Shown here: piece by piece, positions 26,809-34,514 of the stretch
Numbering within the stretch: the stretch's first letter is position 1
Layout: each line of letters starts with the position of its first letter
Source: Mycolicibacterium fluoranthenivorans
Lineage (GTDB): Bacteria > Actinomycetota > Actinomycetes > Mycobacteriales > Mycobacteriaceae
Direction: 5' to 3'
Length of the DNA stretch: 64,000 bases
Assembly (NCBI RefSeq): GCF_011758805.1
Contig: NZ_JAANOW010000005.1
Coordinates: 62,001-126,000 of the forward strand
Program-made: the position numbers and the translations under genes
Notes under the pieces: generated by a model
Seen by the model: only the letters and a program-made list of their open reading frames with translations
The model's database searches: none
What the model was told of the DNA's origin: nothing

Positions 26809-27029
26809 CAGTGGTGTGCGCCTGGTCCGTGGCCAAACACACGAACAAAATACTCGGTGGCCAGGCCCTTGGCCTTGGCGTCGCTCATGTACTTGCGGAG
26901 CAGGGTGTAGAGCGTGGTCCAAGGCTTCGGGCTGCTGGCCCACTTGGCTCGGCCTTCCCCACTGGTCCAGTAAGCGTTGAGTGAAGCGGAGGCGCCGACA
27001 CCGGGACTGCTGTCGGCGCCTCCAGCCAT
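26808..27029 (-). CDS. Conserved small phage protein upstream of terminase genes
   Basis: 73 residues from ATG 27029. The pattern YWTSGEGRAKWASSPKPWTT followed by LYTLL and a C-terminal VFGHGPG is a familiar small protein at the left end of many mycobacteriophage genomes, close to terminase. The function is not known to me. It may take part in packaging, given its constant location. Confidence 0.78.
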   Translation of the reverse strand: MAGGADSSPGVGASASLNAYWTSGEGRAKWASSPKPWTTLYTLLRKYMSDAKAKGLATEYFVRVFGHGPGAHH

Positions 27030-27040
27030 CAGGGGGCCTT

Positions 27041-27427
27041 TTACTCGGTGGTTTCGGCCGGCGCGTCGACCGGCTCGTCGGACACGGGCGGTTCGACGGG
27101 TTCGACCGGCTGCTCCACCGGGGCGTCGGGAACGACGTCGTCGAGGGCCTGCGCGGCGGCCTTCAGCGCGGTGAGGTCGGGGGCCTGGCCCTGGGCGACC
27201 TGCTCTTCGAGCTTGGTGATCTCCGAGCTGATCTCATCCTTGGCGCGGGTGAGCTGGGCGGCGATGGCGTCGACGGCGTCCTGGGTTGCGGACATGGCGA
27301 TCTCCTTGATCTGCGTGATGGTTTCTTCCGTCAGGGTGACGGGCTGCGGTGTTGCAGTCTGTCGGCGGAAGGCGTAGACGATGGCGCCGAGGAGCACGAT
27401 GGCGGTGATGCCGATGGCTTTGTCCAC
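27041..27427 (-). CDS. Membrane-anchored coiled-coil protein with acidic Pro-rich tail
   Basis: 128 residues from GTG 27427. Residues 4-20 (AIGITAIVLLGAIVYAF) form one transmembrane segment, followed by a helical coiled coil (residues 30-80) and a C-terminus made of repeating Pro, Val, Glu and Asp. It is the second gene of the late operon. Possible roles are a holin-like accessory or a membrane tether for assembly. I see no lysis gene beside it, so the role stays open. Confidence 0.7.
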   Translation of the reverse strand: MDKAIGITAIVLLGAIVYAFRRQTATPQPVTLTEETITQIKEIAMSATQDAVDAIAAQLTRAKDEISSEITKLEEQVAQGQAPDLTALKAAAQALDDVVPDAPVEQPVEPVEPPVSDEPVDAPAETTE

Positions 27428-27430
27428 GGG

Positions 27431-27613
27431 TCAGAACTCCTGCCTCACAGCGGATATGAGCCGGTCGACTGTGGTGCACCAGAACTGTTCCTGGTAGGTG
27501 CACCAGAGGCCCTGGTATTGGCCGCAGCGGCAGTCCGGCTGGTGCCGGGAATGGCGGGCCTTGTCCAGGGCGGCGTTGAGTTGGTCCAGGGCGGTGGGCG
27601 CTTTGATCGTCAT
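27431..27613 (-). CDS. Small Cys-containing phage protein
   Basis: 60 residues from ATG 27613, with GAGGGGAG seven bases upstream. An upstream in-frame start is excluded because it would lie inside the terminator. It has four Cys (DCRCGQYQGLWC and FWC) that may bind zinc. It is the first gene of the late operon. Unknown function. Confidence 0.65.
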   Translation of the reverse strand: MTIKAPTALDQLNAALDKARHSRHQPDCRCGQYQGLWCTYQEQFWCTTVDRLISAVRQEF

Positions 27614-27640
27614 TCGGCACTCCCCTCGACTGGGGGCACG

Positions 27641-27673
27641 AAAAAACCGCTGGTCCGGTCCGGACACAGCGGT
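27641..27673 (-). terminator. Rho-independent terminator at the early/late boundary
   Basis: On the minus strand ACCGCTG pairs with CAGCGGT, with an inner GTCCG/CGGAC stem, followed directly by six T. This is the clearest intrinsic terminator in the prophage. It would stop early leftward transcripts just before the late operon, whose first ATG is at 27613. Late expression would then need antitermination or readthrough. Confidence 0.85.
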
Positions 27674-27687
27674 GCTTGACCATTAGC

Positions 27688-27716
27688 GTACTAGAAAGTA
27701 CCTCCAACGTCCTCAA
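27688..27716 (-). promoter_or_regulatory. Candidate late promoter with dyad
   Basis: On the minus strand TTGAGG (27716-27711) and TAGTAC (27693-27688) are 17 bases apart, and GTACT-N4-AGTAC (27688-27701) is an inverted repeat over the -10. A transcript would begin immediately before the terminator hairpin. The -10 match is weak. Confidence 0.3.
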
Positions 27717-27733
27717 AAGCACCTGTGTTCCTT

Positions 27734-28171
27734 TCATCGAGATCTGTTCATGCGTCGTGTTCGGAGACTGGTGACGTAGTCCTTGACCGATCCGACGAGG
27801 TATTCCGGGGCGCCGTCGGGTCCGCAGCGCTGTTCGATGTGGCCAGCGCGAGCCCAGTTGTAGATGTCTTTGCGCGTGCGGTCGAGGGCGTGGGCGATAT
27901 CGCGGGCCGACATCCATTCGTCATCGGCATCGTTCAACAGGTTGGGTCGTGGCCGCGTCCAATGGATATCGAGGGACGCCCAGTGCTCGTCGAGGCGGTG
28001 TAGGTCACCGGCTGGGTCTTCGCACATGCCCTGCGCGATGCGCTGGACCAGGCCGCGGTACGAAAGGGCGACGCGCTTGGCCTTGTCTTCGCGATTATCT
28101 TCGGGCCATGGCCATGGGCGGGTGCGCCAGCGGGTGGGTGGCTGAGCTGGCTTCCGGTTCTCTTCAGACAT
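27734..28171 (-). CDS. Helix-turn-helix protein, possible late regulator
   Basis: 145 residues from ATG 28171. The C-terminal 60 residues hold a MerR/excisionase-like winged helix: MSARDIAHALDRTRKDIYNW, then a wing ending in EYLVGSVKDYV. The N-terminal half is Trp, Arg and Pro rich. It is the last gene of the early operon and lies against the terminator and candidate late promoter, so a role in late gene control is plausible but unproven. Confidence 0.75.
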   Translation of the reverse strand: MSEENRKPAQPPTRWRTRPWPWPEDNREDKAKRVALSYRGLVQRIAQGMCEDPAGDLHRLDEHWASLDIHWTRPRPNLLNDADDEWMSARDIAHALDRTRKDIYNWARAGHIEQRCGPDGAPEYLVGSVKDYVTSLRTRRMNRSR

Positions 28172-28589
28172 CGGTACCAGTCCGATATTCCGAGCCGCGG
28201 TAGAGCGCGGTCTTGTCGACCGTGATGGTCAGGTCGGCGTCTTCGATCACCCCTGCAAGCAACTCAGTGACGGGTTGGAAGCGCAAGGATCGGCGTTGTT
28301 CTTCGTAGCTCGGCGGGGTGACCTGGGTTGGAATCTCTGGCCAGGAGAGGAGACCTTTGAGGAAGTCGAAGTGGTCGTGCTCGGTGAACTTCCGGCGGCT
28401 GACCTGTGTCCAAATACCGGACCAGCGCGTGCGCCAACTGCCGGTTCCCTGATCGATGACGACGTTGAGCTCGGCGTGCGGCCCGTAGAGCAGGAAGTCG
28501 TGAGGATGCATGTCGCTGGTACTGCTGTCGAAGACCGGGGTTTCCCAATCTCCCAGGACGTAAAGGCGGAAGCGGCGTTCGACCATCAT
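28164..28589 (-). CDS. Phage protein of unknown function
   Basis: 141 residues, starting at ATG 28589 (overlap ATGA with the upstream gene) and ending inside the next gene. The centre reads LNVVIDQGTGSWRTRWSG. No signal peptide, membrane helix or catalytic motif is seen. It forms a tightly coupled group with the genes on both sides. Confidence 0.68.
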   Translation of the reverse strand: MMVERRFRLYVLGDWETPVFDSSTSDMHPHDFLLYGPHAELNVVIDQGTGSWRTRWSGIWTQVSRRKFTEHDHFDFLKGLLSWPEIPTQVTPPSYEEQRRSLRFQPVTELLAGVIEDADLTITVDKTALYRGSEYRTGTDV

Positions 28590-28987
28590 GCGACGTGTTC
28601 CCGGCCGCCGTACAGCACCAGGTACCCGACCTGTGCCTGTTGCTCGGTGGTGAGGTCATCCCATAGGTCGATCATCCGGTCGGCGATGAGCAGGCTGATG
28701 GTTCGCTTGTGGGGGTAGGTGATCCACTGTTCGCGGGGGAACTGCATGATCGGCGGCGGCAACGGAACGATCGGCGGCGGGAGAGGTTGGTCGACGGTGC
28801 TGATCTCGATGGTGCGGGCGGTGGGCCTCGGCTCACTGGAAGGTTTCAGGTGATTGGCCCAGTCGGGGCCGAATTCGACGGTGCTGAACTCGCTGTCAGG
28901 CAGCGTCCAGAGAGCCGCCATCTTCTCGGAGTACCGGGCGGCGACGCGCGTCTCCAGTTCTTCGAGCTGGACTGTGGTTTCAGGCAT
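28586..28987 (-). CDS. Phage protein of unknown function
   Basis: 133 residues from ATG 28987. The N-terminus is helical, the middle is a Pro-rich linker (LPPPIVPLPPPIMQFP), and the C-terminal 45 residues are helical with hydrophobic character. The end overlaps the next gene by four bases. No family recognised. Confidence 0.68.
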   Translation of the reverse strand: MPETTVQLEELETRVAARYSEKMAALWTLPDSEFSTVEFGPDWANHLKPSSEPRPTARTIEISTVDQPLPPPIVPLPPPIMQFPREQWITYPHKRTISLLIADRMIDLWDDLTTEQQAQVGYLVLYGGREHVA

Positions 28988-30422
28988 GGGTTGCTCCGGG
29001 TTCGCAGTCGCAGGGCAGGGTGAGGCAACACGTTCCGCAGATGCCTTGAGGTGCTGTGGTGTTCAGGTCGATATCGGTGATGGTCGACAGTGAGCTACCC
29101 GCAATGCCGACGTCGCGCACCTCGCGGGACTTGACCTTGGGCTTCTTGTGTTTCGGTTCGGCTTTCCAGGAGCGCTGGTCGTCGGCGGCCTGGCGGCGGG
29201 ATGCGGATGCTTTGTCGGTGCTGGTGGCGCGGTCTTCGGGGCGTTCGTGGCCGTCGATGATGACGTCGAGTTCCTCGGCGATGATGGCGCCCCAGCCGGG
29301 TTCGCGGAGGTCGATGCCGTCGGCTTTGATCTTGTCGATCAACTGCTGGAGTCGGTCGAGGCGTTGGTATGCCTCATCGAATAGCCACAACTCGGTGTTC
29401 CCTTCTATGACGCGGCCGGTGAGCCAGTCGTATTCGCGTTCGGACCAGGATGATCGGCCGCGGGGTGTGCAGTTGGTGTTTTCGCAGGTGATGATGGTGG
29501 TGCCGTCGTCGCGGCCTGTGGGGTATCCGCAGCGGGGGCATGGCATCGTGAACATTTCGCGTAACCTGGTGTGCCCCAAGTGTTTTCGCACAAGGTGGTG
29601 TAGGTTTACGAGTTTCTGTAGGACCTCGATTCCGGTCACGGTCCGGGTTTCGCGGGCCTGCCCTCTCGGTCCCCATCCGTTGCAGTCGTCGCACACCGCG
29701 GCCGCCAGCCGTGCGCGCTCCAGTTCACGGCTCGCGGCCTGGTGTTCGGGAGATCCTGCCGCAACGGCCCCGACAACGTCTTCCGCTGTGTCGATCAGGG
29801 CGCGATGCTCGTCGCATCGCGCCGGATGCGCCCACACCCGCACCGGCGCCTCAGGCTCGGCCGCGAGGACCGCCAGGCTGTTGAGCACCATGCGGTGCTG
29901 CCCCGACAACACCGGCCACGCACGCGGGCTCGAAAGCCAATCCCACGTTCGCAACGCGATCGACCCGACCTGCGGCGGCTTCTTCTTCCCGTCCTTCGGG
30001 TCGACGGCCAGCGGCAGCCGGCGCGCACCCGTCGGCTTCGCCATGCCCCGCCGGTCGGCGACCATCCCGGCGGCGATATCGATCCACTCCGCGATATCCA
30101 CCATGAGTCGATCGTTCGTCGCGTTGAGCAGCACCGTCGGCGACGGCGTGGAGTGCACCACCTCCCCCTGCGCGGCCTGGCGATGCCCGATCGTCACCAA
30201 CAGCTCAGCCCAGTCCCGTGGGAGCTGCTTGACCGCTTCGGCGTACGTCTTGCTGCACGTCTCGCACAGCCCGGCGGCCTGCTCGGTCAGCGCGGGCTGC
30301 GATTCATTGGCGTCGTCGAGAGTGGCGGCCCGGCACCGCGACCCGGACACGCACGGATAGATGCGGTCTTGCGGGCCGCGGCGGGCATCATTCGTCGAAC
30401 GCTCAAACACGCGGACCCGCAT
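28980..30422 (-). CDS. Large zinc-binding phage protein of unknown function
   Basis: 480 residues from ATG 30422. Three groups of Cys stand out: CETCSKTY near residue 53, a central CDDCNGWG, and a zinc-ribbon of CPRCGYPTG and CENTNC. A further C-terminal group reads CGTCCLTLPCDC. The middle has helical stretches with conserved Arg/Trp positions. Similar multi-ribbon proteins occur in actinophage early regions. DNA binding in transcription or replication is a reasonable guess. Confidence 0.7.
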   Translation of the reverse strand: MRVRVFERSTNDARRGPQDRIYPCVSGSRCRAATLDDANESQPALTEQAAGLCETCSKTYAEAVKQLPRDWAELLVTIGHRQAAQGEVVHSTPSPTVLLNATNDRLMVDIAEWIDIAAGMVADRRGMAKPTGARRLPLAVDPKDGKKKPPQVGSIALRTWDWLSSPRAWPVLSGQHRMVLNSLAVLAAEPEAPVRVWAHPARCDEHRALIDTAEDVVGAVAAGSPEHQAASRELERARLAAAVCDDCNGWGPRGQARETRTVTGIEVLQKLVNLHHLVRKHLGHTRLREMFTMPCPRCGYPTGRDDGTTIITCENTNCTPRGRSSWSEREYDWLTGRVIEGNTELWLFDEAYQRLDRLQQLIDKIKADGIDLREPGWGAIIAEELDVIIDGHERPEDRATSTDKASASRRQAADDQRSWKAEPKHKKPKVKSREVRDVGIAGSSLSTITDIDLNTTAPQGICGTCCLTLPCDCEPGATHA

Positions 30423-30735
30423 CGCTCGGGTCTACGACGGCGCGGCGCACGGTCATAAACAGCCACTCATCCGCGTTGTCTGCGTGGTCCTCGCACATGC
30501 ACTCGCTCGGGTCACTGAACTCGGCGATGAACCCGTGGCGCATCGCGATCAGATCAGCCTGCGCGCGGTCTTCGACCCTTATTGCACGCCCCTGATCGAA
30601 CACCGAACCGCCCAGCTCAGCGTCCAACAGGCCCATCGCGTAACCGGCAGCGAACGCTGAGTCGTCGTGTGGGCCGCCCTTCGACTGCACCGACACGAAT
30701 GGCATCACCAGATCAAACCCGTTGTCGTCATCCAT
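30403..30735 (-). CDS. Conserved phage protein of unknown function
   Basis: 110 residues from ATG 30735. The pattern DSAFAAGYAMGLLDAEL followed by DLIAMRHGF is common in short mycobacteriophage early proteins. No catalytic motif. It overlaps the zinc-ribbon gene by 20 bases. Confidence 0.72.
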   Translation of the reverse strand: MDDDNGFDLVMPFVSVQSKGGPHDDSAFAAGYAMGLLDAELGGSVFDQGRAIRVEDRAQADLIAMRHGFIAEFSDPSECMCEDHADNADEWLFMTVRRAVVDPSDAGPRV

Positions 30736-30776
30736 CTTTCGTTCACCTTTCCTCGGTTTGATAATCAGGTCTTATG

Positions 30777-31058
30777 TCAGCTAGAGGACGGTGCCGTGAC
30801 TTCGCGGACGACGTCGCGCAGCTTGTCGGCAGCAGCCGTCGGCTGAGGCGGGTCTGGGTACTGAATAGCGCCTGCCAGACGAAGTTCTTTGAGTAACGCG
30901 CTCGGGCGCTTGTCGCAGCCCACGCACTTGTTGTCATCGGCCAGGGCCGTCGAGCCGTCGCGTGCGATACACGGTGTTTCGCTCGTTTTCGCGCGAGGGC
31001 AGCCGACGTGCTCGGGGTCTTCGTTGTAGCGACCGTAGTCGCAGATGCCTTTGCTCAT
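30777..31058 (-). CDS. Small Cys-rich phage protein
   Basis: 93 residues from ATG 31058. Five Cys (ICDYG, GCPRAK, PCIARDG, KCVGCDK) suggest one zinc site in the first half. The second half is helical. Early operon, unknown function. Confidence 0.65.
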   Translation of the reverse strand: MSKGICDYGRYNEDPEHVGCPRAKTSETPCIARDGSTALADDNKCVGCDKRPSALLKELRLAGAIQYPDPPQPTAAADKLRDVVREVTAPSSS

Positions 31059-31092
31059 GGATTCATCCTTTCACCGATAACGTTGCGGTATG

Positions 31093-31977
31093 TCATTCGC
31101 CCAGTAGTGGTTTCACCGCGTCGAACAACGCCGCCTTCGGCTTGTCCGCGGCGTCGACGAGCCCAAAGTTGCCGCCATCTCCGATGGTGTCGCGCCAGCA
31201 GAACAACCACTGATGATCGGTGTGCGCACCCATATCCGCCGACTGGGATGGCAACCACTTCGCGGCATTCGGGACACCGACTCGACCTGTGTCGAAACCG
31301 ATCTCAGTGAACGCGTACGGCCGGGTGTCACCGTGCTGGGCGCGGAGCGCGTCGAGTTCCTGGATGACGGTGATCCCGTACGGGGCCTTGCTGGGGTCGC
31401 TGAACTTCTCGTCGACGGTCAGCGCGTACGGGTGGTACCCGAACAGGTCATAGTCCCTCGTTTCTGCCTCACCAGCGGCGTACAGGCCGGCCAGCCACGT
31501 CACCGGCGAGTAGTTGCGCAGCCACAGCTTCTTTCGGTCCGGGTAGGCGGCGAGGCCGGCGGAGATCACCTTCGCCCCGGAGTCCCGGATCGGTTTCGCC
31601 GCGGCGCGCAGGTACTTGAGGTAGTCGGCTGGGGTGCCGATGCCGAATGTCCAGAGGTTCGGTTCGTTCCACACCTCGTAGTACGGGGCGCCGAAGATGC
31701 CGACCACACGCTGCGTGAACGCGGCGAAGCTGTCCGGGGTCTTGGTGCGGGGGTAGTGGATGCCCAGCACCGGCAGCGCGGTCAGCCCGGCCTTGCTCAG
31801 GGCGTCCGCGGCGCGCTGCACCGGCGCGTAGTTCACCTTGCCGAAGAAGTTCGCCAGGATGCCCCAGTCCACAGCGAACCGGACACTGGTGAACCCGTAC
31901 TCGGCGATCCTGGCGCACACTCGGTCCAGGTCCGGTTGGGTGAGCTGCACGAGGTTCGACTGATTGATCCCGATCAT
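31093..31977 (-). CDS. Clan A glycoside hydrolase (GH5/GH39-like)
   Basis: 294 residues from ATG 31977. The sequence is a complete TIM-barrel glycosidase: GFTSVRFAVDWG (residues 28-39), the acid/base Glu at 105 in EVWNEPNLW, GYHPY, and a nucleophile Glu in FTEIGFDTG near residue 230. There is no signal peptide and no wall-binding domain. It lies in the early operon rather than the lysis or tail module, which is unusual. It might act on a host glycan in the cytoplasm or leave the cell with the lysin. The substrate cannot be told from sequence. Confidence 0.85.
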   Translation of the reverse strand: MIGINQSNLVQLTQPDLDRVCARIAEYGFTSVRFAVDWGILANFFGKVNYAPVQRAADALSKAGLTALPVLGIHYPRTKTPDSFAAFTQRVVGIFGAPYYEVWNEPNLWTFGIGTPADYLKYLRAAAKPIRDSGAKVISAGLAAYPDRKKLWLRNYSPVTWLAGLYAAGEAETRDYDLFGYHPYALTVDEKFSDPSKAPYGITVIQELDALRAQHGDTRPYAFTEIGFDTGRVGVPNAAKWLPSQSADMGAHTDHQWLFCWRDTIGDGGNFGLVDAADKPKAALFDAVKPLLGE

Positions 31978-32477
31978 CGCTCGACCGCCTCAGCAGCAGA
32001 CAGGGCGGTGGCGGCCATGTCCATCTGCGTTTCGTTGTAGAGGTTTTCGAGCCACGCCCACACAGCGTCGGAACCCTTCGCGACGAGCAGCCGAGTCGGT
32101 TCGTCGGCCATCGTGTATCCGCCGGCCAAGTAGCAGCCAGACCAGCTCTTGCAGGTACCGTCCGGTTGGGGTTCTCTGCGGTCTTGGCCCTCGTACCGCG
32201 GCCGTGCGGTGTGGAACTCGACGAACCTGCCGCGTGGGTAGTAATCGTGACGAGCGAGCCGGTGGTGCGCCGGCACGGACGGTAGGTCCCAGCCGGTTCC
32301 GATCACGAGGGTGATCTCAGCGTCGGGCCCGCCTACCGTCATGTGCAGCTCGGCGTTGTGGCGTCCGTGGGATCTGCCGGTACCCGGATTGCAGGTGTCG
32401 GAGCCGTGCACGCAGGGCTGCACGCCGATGCAGTCGTAGGCCGGCTGAACAGTGACAAGACGTTCCAGGGCGCTCAT
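31974..32477 (-). CDS. Conserved phage protein of unknown function
   Basis: 167 residues from ATG 32477 (ATGA overlap), which in turn overlaps the glycosidase gene by four bases. Landmarks are YDCIGVQPCVHGSDTC near the start, SHGRHNAELHMTVGGPDAE, GTGWDLP, and WSGCYLAGGYTMADEP. This protein type recurs in mycobacteriophage early regions. Paired Cys and His residues suggest a metal or disulfide-stabilised fold. Confidence 0.75.
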   Translation of the reverse strand: MSALERLVTVQPAYDCIGVQPCVHGSDTCNPGTGRSHGRHNAELHMTVGGPDAEITLVIGTGWDLPSVPAHHRLARHDYYPRGRFVEFHTARPRYEGQDRREPQPDGTCKSWSGCYLAGGYTMADEPTRLLVAKGSDAVWAWLENLYNETQMDMAATALSAAEAVER

Positions 32478-32764
32478 CGGTTGATCAATCCCTGGAATGC
32501 GTGCCACACCAGCCCAGACGGGGTGACGACGGTGCCAATGAACCAGTCGGGGTTGATCCCGTCCGGCATCGGGTTGCCGGTACCCACTACGTAGATCGCC
32601 AGGGTCTTCGGCGGACCGCTCTCGTAGTCGGCAGACCACAGGTCGAGCGCATGGTTCTGCAGCTCCGGGATTCGTGACATGGCCACCGATAGGGCCTTTC
32701 CGGAGGCCGGGAGATCGATCTCCTGGTAGTCGGTGATGGCAATCTGGTGGCGGATGATTCTCAT
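32474..32764 (-). CDS. Small conserved phage protein (DUF7352-like)
   Basis: 96 residues from ATG 32764. It has a short beta-rich fold with IAITDYQEIDLP, then VVGTGNPMPDG and a closing VWHAFQGLINR, a pattern I associate with the small actinophage family DUF7352. The family name is given with caution. Function unknown. Confidence 0.7.
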   Translation of the reverse strand: MRIIRHQIAITDYQEIDLPASGKALSVAMSRIPELQNHALDLWSADYESGPPKTLAIYVVGTGNPMPDGINPDWFIGTVVTPSGLVWHAFQGLINR

Positions 32765-32976
32765 CGGGCACCGCCGGCGTGACTCGTGGCGATCGCGGCC
32801 CGGGCCTCAACCTGCAGGCGCTGGAACGCCGCGGCGTAGAGATCCCACTGGCCGTGTCGGATGCCGATGAGTGCGGCGTTTCCGACGACCTCGACAGCGG
32901 CGTCGTACGCCTCTTCGGCCAGAAGTGTCTCGTAGTCGGGATCCAGGGTCATGGTTCTTGGGGGTCTCAGTCCCAT
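32761..32976 (-). CDS. Small helical phage protein
   Basis: 71 residues from ATG 32976, preceded by GATAGGAGCTCC. Largely helical and acidic in the first half. It overlaps the next gene by four bases. No family recognised. Confidence 0.65.
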   Translation of the reverse strand: MGLRPPRTMTLDPDYETLLAEEAYDAAVEVVGNAALIGIRHGQWDLYAAAFQRLQVEARAAIATSHAGGAR

Positions 32977-33257
32977 CAGGAGCTCCTATCGGTGGTTTCG
33001 GTGGGTGGTTCCTTGCGGGCGCGGATCTCGGCGAGCTGAGCGGCGATCTCGGCGCGGTGGCGTTCGGCGATCGCGGCGTGGTCAATGTGGTCGCAGCGCG
33101 TCGCCCCGGTCCGGTAGCCGTTCTCGTCGCAGAGCTGGCAGTCGGCGATCGCAGCGGCGCGCTGCTCGTCGACGGTGCGGCCATCGAGGTCTTGGGCGGT
33201 GAAGCCGGCGATGTCATCGGGTTCACCGCCGAAGGGTTCGTACGGGTCGCGCATCAT
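32976..33257 (-). CDS. Small phage protein with CxxC and His residues
   Basis: 93 residues from ATG 33257, which overlaps the previous stop (ATGA). CQLCDENGYRTGATRCDH in the middle is a likely zinc site of the same sort seen in small actinophage early proteins. The C-terminus is a charged helix. Confidence 0.68.
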   Translation of the reverse strand: MMRDPYEPFGGEPDDIAGFTAQDLDGRTVDEQRAAAIADCQLCDENGYRTGATRCDHIDHAAIAERHRAEIAAQLAEIRARKEPPTETTDRSS

Positions 33258-33586
33258 GAGCTGCACCCCGTGCTGACCATCGCGAGATCCCAAGGCTTGA
33301 TGACCGTCCACGGGTTGGTGTCGAGATCCCGGATCGTCTGCGCCCAGATCGGCGTCAGGGCGCAGTTCCAGCGGTGGTACGGGTCCAGCGGGCAGTCGCA
33401 CGACGGTGATGGCCGGATGGCGCGCCAGATGTCCCGCAGGAATCCGCCCAGCCCCGGGAAGATCGAGTCACATACCGCCGCGTGCTCCTCGATGTACGCG
33501 TCCCCGACGGCGAGTGCCTCGGCAGGAACGGTCGCCGGCCACGCGAGGTGCTGGCGCAGCTCGACGGTCGAGATCTGTTCAGGCAT
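33254..33586 (-). CDS. Phage protein of unknown function
   Basis: 110 residues from ATG 33586. It contains the pair CDCPLDPYHRWNC near residue 65-77. Otherwise it is mixed helical, with no recognisable domain. It lies directly downstream of the replication-type gene, overlapping it by eight bases. Confidence 0.62.
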   Translation of the reverse strand: MPEQISTVELRQHLAWPATVPAEALAVGDAYIEEHAAVCDSIFPGLGGFLRDIWRAIRPSPSCDCPLDPYHRWNCALTPIWAQTIRDLDTNPWTVIKPWDLAMVSTGCSS

Positions 33587-34514
33587 GGCCGACCTCCGCT
33601 GGTTCGTGCGGTTCGTGGGTGCACTTGCGTCCGGGCTGGGCGGCGATGCCGTCGGGGCCCTTCACCCAGCCCGCTTCGTCGCAGTCATCGCACAGGGCGA
33701 GCCGTCGGGCCTTCTCGGCTCTCACCGCGGTGTCCCATTCGTCGTATGCGCGCCGCGCGTCAGCGCAGGCGCCGCAACCCTTGGTGGACGGTTCGTTCCG
33801 ATGAAGGCTGCAGCGAGGAGATGGGGGGACGTTCGGGTCGGGGGCGATCGCTAGGTGACGTTCCCTACTTACGTAACCCCTATTTGTAGAGGTAGCTGTA
33901 GTAGGAGAAGCTGTAGCTGTAGTAGGGGCCGGGTTGATCGTGGGGTTAACGCCACCCTGGCCGTAAGGGTTAACAGCCGGGTTATCGACTGGGTTGATTG
34001 TGGGGTTAACGCCCCCGTTAGGGTCCGGGTTGTACGGCGGAACATCAGCCGGATCAACCGCCCTCTGCGCCAGCATCTTCTTCACCTCGTCGCGCTTCCA
34101 GCCGTTCAAATCCGGCTCCGCCTTCACGAGCTTTTGCACCTCGTGGACGATCACGCCACGCAGAATCTTCGACCCCATCGCCGCCCTTGCGTTGGCCATC
34201 GTCACCGCCATATTCGGCGTACGCCACAACCCGTCGTGCTTGATCCACGACCGGATCAAGCACTCCTCGGTGACGTCATCGAACAACACGAACAGGCGCT
34301 CAGAGAGAATCTGCGCGGCGGCGAGAAGCCTTATAACAGTCCAGTCCTCAGCGCACTGGGTCATCTTCCCCGGCCGCCAATCATGGCCTCCGCAGTACGT
34401 CCTATCGGGGCTAGTCCACAGCGTCCAGTAGAGGTTCTGGGCGTCCACGGGCAAGTCCCGGAAGTCGTCGTCACCCCAGATGTCGAGGTTGACTCGCGTG
34501 TGATCCCTAGGCAT
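33579..34514 (-). CDS. Replication-type protein with repeat-encoded linker
   Basis: 311 residues from ATG 34514. The first 150 residues resemble winged-helix phage replication initiator or helicase-loader N-domains (DIWGDDDFRDLPVDAQNLYW at residue 11). Residues about 165-215 are a Pro/Asn/Thr-rich linker encoded by direct repeats that may be iterons. The C-terminus has CGACADARRAYDEW and a CDDCDEAG zinc pair. Together with the upstream gene it is the best candidate for origin recognition. Confidence 0.65.
   Translation of the reverse strand: MPRDHTRVNLDIWGDDDFRDLPVDAQNLYWTLWTSPDRTYCGGHDWRPGKMTQCAEDWTVIRLLAAAQILSERLFVLFDDVTEECLIRSWIKHDGLWRTPNMAVTMANARAAMGSKILRGVIVHEVQKLVKAEPDLNGWKRDEVKKMLAQRAVDPADVPPYNPDPNGGVNPTINPVDNPAVNPYGQGGVNPTINPAPTTATASPTTATSTNRGYVSRERHLAIAPDPNVPPSPRCSLHRNEPSTKGCGACADARRAYDEWDTAVRAEKARRLALCDDCDEAGWVKGPDGIAAQPGRKCTHEPHEPAEVGHA
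33892..33926. repeat. Two 14-bp direct repeats, 21-bp spacing
   Basis: GTAGCTGTAGTAGG occurs at 33892-33905 and 33913-33926 inside the replication-type gene, encoding Thr-Ala-Thr runs on the minus strand. Confidence 0.75.
33931..34013. repeat. Iteron-like direct repeats, candidate phage origin
   Basis: A 23-base unit opening GGGTTGAT and closing GGGGTTAACGCC is found at 33931-33953 and 33991-34013 with one difference. Its core GGGTTAAC also occurs at 33967-33974. The repeats sit in the linker part of the replication-type gene, as lambda iterons do in gene O. Confidence 0.5.

Noticed and set aside
25950..33000. ATAGGAG-type sequences before several starts (near 25960, 32985, 23750) resembling the start-associated sequences of cluster K mycobacteriophages
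   Set aside because: The matches reduce to an ordinary AGGAG ribosome site with a few extra bases, and the 13-base cluster K form is not complete in any of them.
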